Shown here in pieces: positions 59,527 through 64,000 of a stretch of 64,000 nucleotides of DNA; positions within the stretch are counted from its first letter, which is position 1; each line of letters opens with the position of its first letter. A program made the position numbers and the translations under genes. Where the stretch lies: assembly GCA_050247235.1 (NCBI GenBank), contig JBFWUN010000023.1, positions 3,566 to 67,565 on the forward strand, given 5' to 3'. The stretch is from CAIKBL01 sp050247235. Its GTDB lineage: Bacteria > Pseudomonadota > Gammaproteobacteria > Ga0077536. The notes beneath the pieces were generated by a model. It was not told the DNA's origin. It made no database searches and saw only the letters and a list, made by a program, of their open reading frames with translations.

Positions 59527-59554
59527 GTATCGGGAGGGGCGGCTGGATTCTTGA
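59527..59554 (-). promoter_or_regulatory. Candidate sigma-28 promoter for fliC
   Basis: The minus strand shows TCAAG (59554-59550) and CCCGATAC (59534-59527) with 16 bases after TCAA, close to the sigma-28 pattern. It would give a 5' leader of about 100 bases. A second partial site, CCCGATAA at 59603-59596, has a better -10 but no -35 at the right distance. Confidence 0.5.
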
Positions 59555-59702
59555 GCGGGATTCCGGGGAGTTCCGAATTCTGTGAAGCGCTTTGCGTTAT
59601 CGGGGCAAATGCCCGGACGCAGTGTTTGCCGGGAGGGGGGGAGTGCGTGCACCGCGCGCAATGGCCGAGCGTAAACCATGCCCATCGAAGTCGATGAGGC
59701 GA

Positions 59703-59815
59703 GGCGCCGGTGCCGGAGAGCCCTGCGACGACGCGCTCGAGTACCTCCCCGTATCGCTCGTGCGCGCACGTCCTGTGTGCGCACGGTCATCGCAGGGCTC
59801 TCCGGCATCGGCGCC
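59703..59815 (+). repeat. Structured dispersed element, copy B, between fliC and the glycosyltransferases
   Basis: The arms 59703-59728 and 59790-59815 are inverted repeats matching at 25 of 26 positions. Their sequence differs from that of copy A, while the 59-base core (59730-59788) is 55/59 identical to copy A. The inner hairpin GTGCGCGCAC-GTCCT-GTGTGCGCAC pairs fully with one G-T. The 59424-59952 gap otherwise holds the fliC sigma-28 sites and the sigma-54 promoter at 59904. No protein gene is supported. Confidence 0.85.
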
Positions 59816-59903
59816 GTGGGGGTGGCACCTCCTGCGTGACTGATGTTCACGCGCAATCAGCTAGCGGCCGCCGGTCCGACGACCTGAAGCCCCGCAGTCG
59901 ACT

Positions 59904-59919
59904 TGGCCCGCCGCTTGCA
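59904..59919 (+). promoter_or_regulatory. Sigma-54 promoter for the TPR/OGT-like glycosyltransferase pair
   Basis: TGGCCCG-CCGC-TTGCA has GG and GC ten bases apart and a perfect -12 TTGCA. It ends 33 bases before the ATG at 59953. This places the downstream genes under RpoN, like flgA, flgB and flgJ. Confidence 0.85.
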
Positions 59920-59952
59920 ACGCTCGGCGTGAAACATCACGTGGGAGGGGGC

Positions 59953-62139
59953 ATGGGGAAATCCTCGCGAAGACGCACGTCGCGGCAGGCAGCGGACGCG
60001 GGCCGGGTGGCGGCGGTTGCGCGGCGGCCCGATCGCGCCAGCCTGGACGCGGCTGGCCAGGCCACGGCGCAGGCGGCGCGCCTGCACGCCGAAGGCCAGT
60101 ACCAGGCGGCGTTGAACGCGTATTACGCGGCGCTGACACTCGCGCCCGACCACGCCCCGGCGCTGCACGGACTCGGCGTGGTGTGCTTCCAGCTCGGCCG
60201 CGCCGATGACGCGATCGTGCTCGTCCGGCGGGCCGTCCAGGTGGACCCGACGGTGGCCGAGTACCACAACAACCTCGGCACTTTGCTGGCGGCCAGGCGG
60301 CAACTCGAGGAGGCAATCGTTTGCCACCACCGGGCACTGCAGCTCGCGCCGACGTTCGCCGAAGCCCACAACAACCTTGGCAACGCGCTTCGCCAGTTTG
60401 GCCGGTACGACGAGGCGCTGCTGTGCTTCGAACGCGCGCTGACCCACCGGCCCGGTTACGCCGAAGCGGCACTGAACCGCGGGAACGTATTCGGCGATCG
60501 GCATGACTACGCCTCGGCACTGGCCGCCTACGAGCAGGCAGTGCGCCTGGATCCCGGGCTGGCCGATGCGCACAACGCGATGGGCACCGCGCTGAAGCGC
60601 CTCGGGCGCTTTGACGACGCGCTCGCGGCGTATCGCCACGCACTCGCACTCGCGCCGGACGCCGCGATCGTGCACTACAACCTTGGTACTGCGCTGTACG
60701 AGGCCGGCCAGCCCGAAGCCGCCGGGGAGGCGCTCGCCGCCGCGCTGGCGCGCCAGCCGGAGTTCCCCGAGGCGCTGCTCAACGTGGGCAATCTCGCGAA
60801 AGACCAGGGACGCCTCGAGGATGCGCTGGCGTATTACCAGAAGGCGCTCGCGCTGCGGCCGGATTACCGCGGCGCCCACGGCAACCTGCTGTTTGCGCTG
60901 AACTACGTGGATGGCATGTCGCAGCAGGCGATCTTCGACGCGCATCGTGATTTCGAACGCCGGCACGCCGCCGCCCTCACGACGGCGTGGCGGCCGCACG
61001 CGAACATCCCCGACCCGTCGCGCCGCCTGCGCATCGGCTACGTCTCGCCCGACCTGCGCGCGCACGCGGTGGCGTTCTTTCTCGAGCCGTTGCTCGCGCA
61101 TCACGACCACGCGGCAGTGGAAGTCTTCGCGTACGCGGAAGTCGCTTACCCGGACGGGGTCACCACACGTCTGCGCGCGCTGTGCGATCACTGGCGGAGC
61201 ACGGTCGGCCTGCGCGACGACGAGGTGGCCGAGCTGATCCGTGCGGACGGGATCGACATCGTGATCGACCTCGCAGGCCACACCGCGAACAACCGCCTGC
61301 TCGCACTGGCGCGCAAGCCCGCCCCGCTGCAGGTGTCCTATCTCGGGTACCCCGCGACGACCGGTCTGGCGGCGATGGACTACCGTCTGACCGACACGGT
61401 CACCGAGCCCGAGGGGACGAGCGAGCATTTCTACACGGAGCGCCTGCTGCGCCTGCCGGACAGCCTGTGGTGCTTCCGCCCGTTCCCGGACATGCCGGCC
61501 GTGACCGCGTTGCCGGCGCTCACGAACGGGTATGTCACGTTCGGCTCGTTCAACAACTTCGCCAAGGTGGGCCCGCGGGTGATCGCGTTGTGGGCCGATG
61601 TGCTCAACGCGCTGCCCAGCGCGCGCCTGTCGCTGCTGTGCGCGGCCGATGCCGCGACCCAGGCGCGCGTGCGTGCGGACTTCGCGGCGCACGGCGTGGC
61701 ACCGGAGCGTCTGATCCTGCACGGACGCGAGCCACGCAGCGCGTACCTGCAGCGCTTCGCCACGGTCGACATCGCGCTCGACCCGTTTCCCTGCAACGGG
61801 GGCACCACGACCTGCGATGCACTGTGGATGGGGCTGCCGGTGATCGCGCTCGTCGGCGACACGTTCCTGTCGCGTGCGAGCTACAGCGTGCTGACCGCGG
61901 CGGGTCTCGACGAGTTCGCCCGCCTCTCCCCGGCGGATTACGTCAGCTACTGCGTGCAGCTAGCGCGCAATGTCTCGCGGCTCGCAACCTGGCGCGCCAC
62001 GTTGCGCGATCGGCTGCGCGCGTCCCCGCTGCTCGACGGCGCCGGGTTCGCACGGCACTTCGAGACCGCGCTGCGCGGGATCTGGCAGACCTGGTGCGCG
62101 GGCTCCGCACAGGACGCGAACGACGGGACGCCGGCATGA
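59953..62139 (+). CDS. TPR protein with O-GlcNAc transferase-like (GT41) domain, first copy
   Basis: This 728-residue protein has about nine TPR units (residues about 40-345; units such as AEAHNNLGNALRQFGRYDEALLCFERAL). A C-terminal GT41/SPINDLY-type catalytic domain (about 390-720) follows, with RRLRIGYVSPDLRAHAVAFFL, DIVIDLAGHTANNRL, PLQVSYLGYPATTGL, YVTFGSFNNFAKVGP and DIALDPFPCNGGTTTCDALWMG. It should O-glycosylate proteins on Ser/Thr using a nucleotide sugar. ATG 59953 follows GGGAGGGGGC and the sigma-54 promoter. It is coupled (ATGA) to a paralogue. Adjacent flagellin suggests the target. Confidence 0.93.
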   Translation: MGKSSRRRTSRQAADAGRVAAVARRPDRASLDAAGQATAQAARLHAEGQYQAALNAYYAALTLAPDHAPALHGLGVVCFQLGRADDAIVLVRRAVQVDPTVAEYHNNLGTLLAARRQLEEAIVCHHRALQLAPTFAEAHNNLGNALRQFGRYDEALLCFERALTHRPGYAEAALNRGNVFGDRHDYASALAAYEQAVRLDPGLADAHNAMGTALKRLGRFDDALAAYRHALALAPDAAIVHYNLGTALYEAGQPEAAGEALAAALARQPEFPEALLNVGNLAKDQGRLEDALAYYQKALALRPDYRGAHGNLLFALNYVDGMSQQAIFDAHRDFERRHAAALTTAWRPHANIPDPSRRLRIGYVSPDLRAHAVAFFLEPLLAHHDHAAVEVFAYAEVAYPDGVTTRLRALCDHWRSTVGLRDDEVAELIRADGIDIVIDLAGHTANNRLLALARKPAPLQVSYLGYPATTGLAAMDYRLTDTVTEPEGTSEHFYTERLLRLPDSLWCFRPFPDMPAVTALPALTNGYVTFGSFNNFAKVGPRVIALWADVLNALPSARLSLLCAADAATQARVRADFAAHGVAPERLILHGREPRSAYLQRFATVDIALDPFPCNGGTTTCDALWMGLPVIALVGDTFLSRASYSVLTAAGLDEFARLSPADYVSYCVQLARNVSRLATWRATLRDRLRASPLLDGAGFARHFETALRGIWQTWCAGSAQDANDGTPA

Positions 62140-64000
62140 ACCGGCCCGCCCGTCTGAATCGCCGCGCGCTCGAACGGGCCCTGCAGGACGGGCTGCGCGC
62201 GCATCGCGACGGGGACGTCGCGACGGCCGCGGCGCATTACCGGACGGTGCTCGCGAACGAACCGCATCACCTCGATGCCTTGCACCTGCTCGGGATCGCG
62301 GCGCGGGACGCCGGGCAGCCCGCCGAGGCGTTCCGGCACCTGGAAAAGGTGGTACACCTGCGGCCCCGCTTCGCCGAGGCGCACGGCAACCTCGGGCTCG
62401 TGCTCGCAGAGCTCGGCCGACCCGAGGCGGCGATCGCGGCCTTCCGGCGCGCGCTCGCGCTCGATCCGGCGCTCGTCGAAACCTGGTTCAACCTGGCGAA
62501 CACCTTGCGCGACGCGGGCGACGCGGACGGCGCGCTCGCGGCATACGCGGAGGCGCTCGCGCGCCGGCCGTTCGCCGCGGGCTGGCGCAACCACGCGCTG
62601 CTGCTGACCTCGCTCGGCCGTCATGAAGACGCGGTGGCGGCCTTCCGGGCGGCGCTCGGACTCGCCCCGGACGATGCGGACCTGTGGGACACGCTCGGCG
62701 TGGTCCTGCAGGCGCTGCGGCGGTTCGAGGAGGCGATCCCATGTCACTTCCGGGCCACGCGGCTCCGCGAGGGATTCGCGCAGGCGCACAATCACCTGGG
62801 CAACGCACTGAAGGAATTCGGCCGGATGCCGGAGGCGATCGCGGCCTACCGCGCGGCGCTTGCCGCCGATCCCGCGCTCGTGCCGGCCTGGAACAACCTG
62901 GGCAACGCGTGTCTCCGGCTCGGCCAGCTCGATCACGCGATGCTGGCGTTCCGGCAGGCCCTGACGCTCGATCCCGACTTTGCCGACGCCGAGCTCAATC
63001 TCGGCAACGTGCTGAAGCTGCAAGGGCACCTGGGCGAGGCTGCCTTCTGCTTCAACCGTGCGCTCGCGCTGAAGCCGGATTTCATCCAGGCCCACAACAA
63101 TCTTGGTGTGGTGCTGGCGGAACAGGGGCAGCACGCCGACGCCGCGGCACATCTCGCCCGCGCGCTCGAACTCGATCCCGGATTCGCGGAAGCGCACAAC
63201 AACCTCGGCAATCTCCACAAGAACGCCGGCCGGCTGGAAGAAGCAATCGCCTGCTTCCGGCAGGCACTGGCACTGCGGCCCGACTATGCGGGCGCGCACA
63301 GCAACCTGCTGTTCACGCTGAACTTCGTGGACGGGGTCACGCCCGCGGCACTGCTCGCGGCGCATCGCGACTTCAATGCACGGCACGCCGCGCACCTCAC
63401 GCGCGTGGCGGCACCGCACGCCAATTCGCCGGATCCCGCGCGGCGCCTGCGCGTGGGCTACGTGTCGCCCGATCTCCGCGCCCATGCCTGCGCGTTCTTC
63501 GTGGAACCGATCCTGCGCCACCACCGACGCACGGAGGTTGAAGTGCATGTGTTCGCCGAAGTGGCGCACCCCGACGCGGTGACGCGGCGGCTGCAGGCGC
63601 TCGCAGACGCCTGGCACAGTACCGTCGGGCTGGGTGACGACGAGGTCGCCGCGCTGATTCGCGCACAGGAAATCGACGTGCTCGTCGATCTCGCCGGACA
63701 TACCGCCAACGGGCGTCTGCTCGCGCTCGCGCGCCGGCCCGCGCCTGTCCAGATGACCTACCTGGGTTACCCGGCGACGACGGGCCTCGACGCCATGGAT
63801 TACCGGATCACCGATTCGGTCACCGAGCCGCCGGGTGTCGCCGATCCGTTCTACACGGAGCGTCTCATCCGTCTGCCGCACACCCTGTGGTGCTACCAGC
63901 CTTTCGCGGACATGCCGGCGGTATCGCCACTGCCCGCGCTCGCGCGCGGTTACCTGACATTCGGGTCGTTCAACAGCTACACGAAGATCGGCCCGCGGGT
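62136..64000 (+). CDS. TPR protein with O-GlcNAc transferase-like (GT41) domain, second copy (3' end outside window)
   Basis: At least 621 residues are visible and the C-terminus is cut off. It has about eleven TPR units (to residue about 385), then the same GT41 domain opening: RRLRVGYVSPDLRAHACAFF, DVLVDLAGHTANGRL, MTYLGYPATTGLDAMDYR and YLTFGSFNSYTKIGPR. It is clearly a paralogue of the preceding gene, with more TPRs. The ATG overlaps the previous stop as ATGA, giving coupled, probably equimolar expression from the sigma-54 promoter. Confidence 0.92.
   Translation, partial: MNRPARLNRRALERALQDGLRAHRDGDVATAAAHYRTVLANEPHHLDALHLLGIAARDAGQPAEAFRHLEKVVHLRPRFAEAHGNLGLVLAELGRPEAAIAAFRRALALDPALVETWFNLANTLRDAGDADGALAAYAEALARRPFAAGWRNHALLLTSLGRHEDAVAAFRAALGLAPDDADLWDTLGVVLQALRRFEEAIPCHFRATRLREGFAQAHNHLGNALKEFGRMPEAIAAYRAALAADPALVPAWNNLGNACLRLGQLDHAMLAFRQALTLDPDFADAELNLGNVLKLQGHLGEAAFCFNRALALKPDFIQAHNNLGVVLAEQGQHADAAAHLARALELDPGFAEAHNNLGNLHKNAGRLEEAIACFRQALALRPDYAGAHSNLLFTLNFVDGVTPAALLAAHRDFNARHAAHLTRVAAPHANSPDPARRLRVGYVSPDLRAHACAFFVEPILRHHRRTEVEVHVFAEVAHPDAVTRRLQALADAWHSTVGLGDDEVAALIRAQEIDVLVDLAGHTANGRLLALARRPAPVQMTYLGYPATTGLDAMDYRITDSVTEPPGVADPFYTERLIRLPHTLWCYQPFADMPAVSPLPALARGYLTFGSFNSYTKIGPR

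Noticed and set aside
59479..59856. Minus-strand open frame sharing a VRxQDVRARAI peptide with another frame near 51360
   Set aside because: The shared peptide is explained by the 59-base nucleotide repeat in elements A and B. The frames diverge completely outside it and lack starts with ribosome-binding sites.
59857..63881. Two long (621 and 644 codons) open frames antisense to the TPR-GT41 genes
   Set aside because: They contain repetitive shadow sequence created by the TPR repeats on the other strand, with no independent evidence.

Overview
The window is GC-rich, densely coded DNA from a flagellated, piliated, hopanoid-making proteobacterium. It is most likely a gammaproteobacterium. The evidence is the rplU-rpmA-obg-proB and rpsT-murJ-ribF-lspA-ispH housekeeping blocks, the fimT-pilV-pilW-pilX-pilY1-pilE minor-pilin cluster, and the Pseudomonas-like flagellar order flgZ-flgN-flgM-flgA / cheV / flgBCDEFGHI / flgJKL / fliD-flaG-fliC with sigma-54 and sigma-28 promoters. 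No rRNA, phage, insertion sequence or CRISPR array was seen. The three tRNAs (Pro-CGG, Thr-CGT, Ala-CGC) all decode G-ending codons.

Layout: 1-3.3 kb is a translationally coupled hopanoid/isoprenoid operon on the minus strand (squalene synthase with an apparent ATT start, hpnG, a CDP-alcohol phosphatidyltransferase, hpnA). 3.4-12.2 kb is housekeeping: tRNA-Pro, ispB, ribosomal proteins L21, L27 and S20, Obg, ProB, MurJ, RibF, LspA and IspH. The ileS and fkpB genes usually found around lspA are absent. 12.3-21.6 kb is the type IV pilus minor-pilin/PilY1 operon, whose products carry several EF-hand-like calcium loops. 21.7-26.5 kb holds an Irr-like Fur regulator, tRNA-Thr, cyclopropane fatty acid synthase, a MOSC protein and purE-purK. 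26.9-28.6 kb is a cobalt-type nitrile hydratase with its beta subunit split into two genes and a His-tailed activator. 28.6-41.5 kb is mixed accessory content: pentapeptide protein, flavin reductase, ArnT-like transferase, possibly Tat-exported histone-deacetylase-fold enzyme, copper ATPase, oxidases and reductases, a RelA/SpoT-type HD hydrolase, and a radical-SAM ArsS with a fused transferase.

41.4-64 kb is the flagellar region. Rod, hook, ring and junction proteins are followed by filament cap, FlaG and flagellin. Two tandem TPR plus O-GlcNAc-transferase-like genes close the window. They sit behind a strong sigma-54 promoter, so I infer they glycosylate flagellin or another flagellar target as part of the flagellar regulon. 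Two copies of an approximately 113-nt inverted-repeat element with a shared 59-nt core lie upstream of the sigma-54 promoters of flgJ and of these glycosyltransferases. They are the best candidate here for an undescribed regulatory DNA or RNA element.
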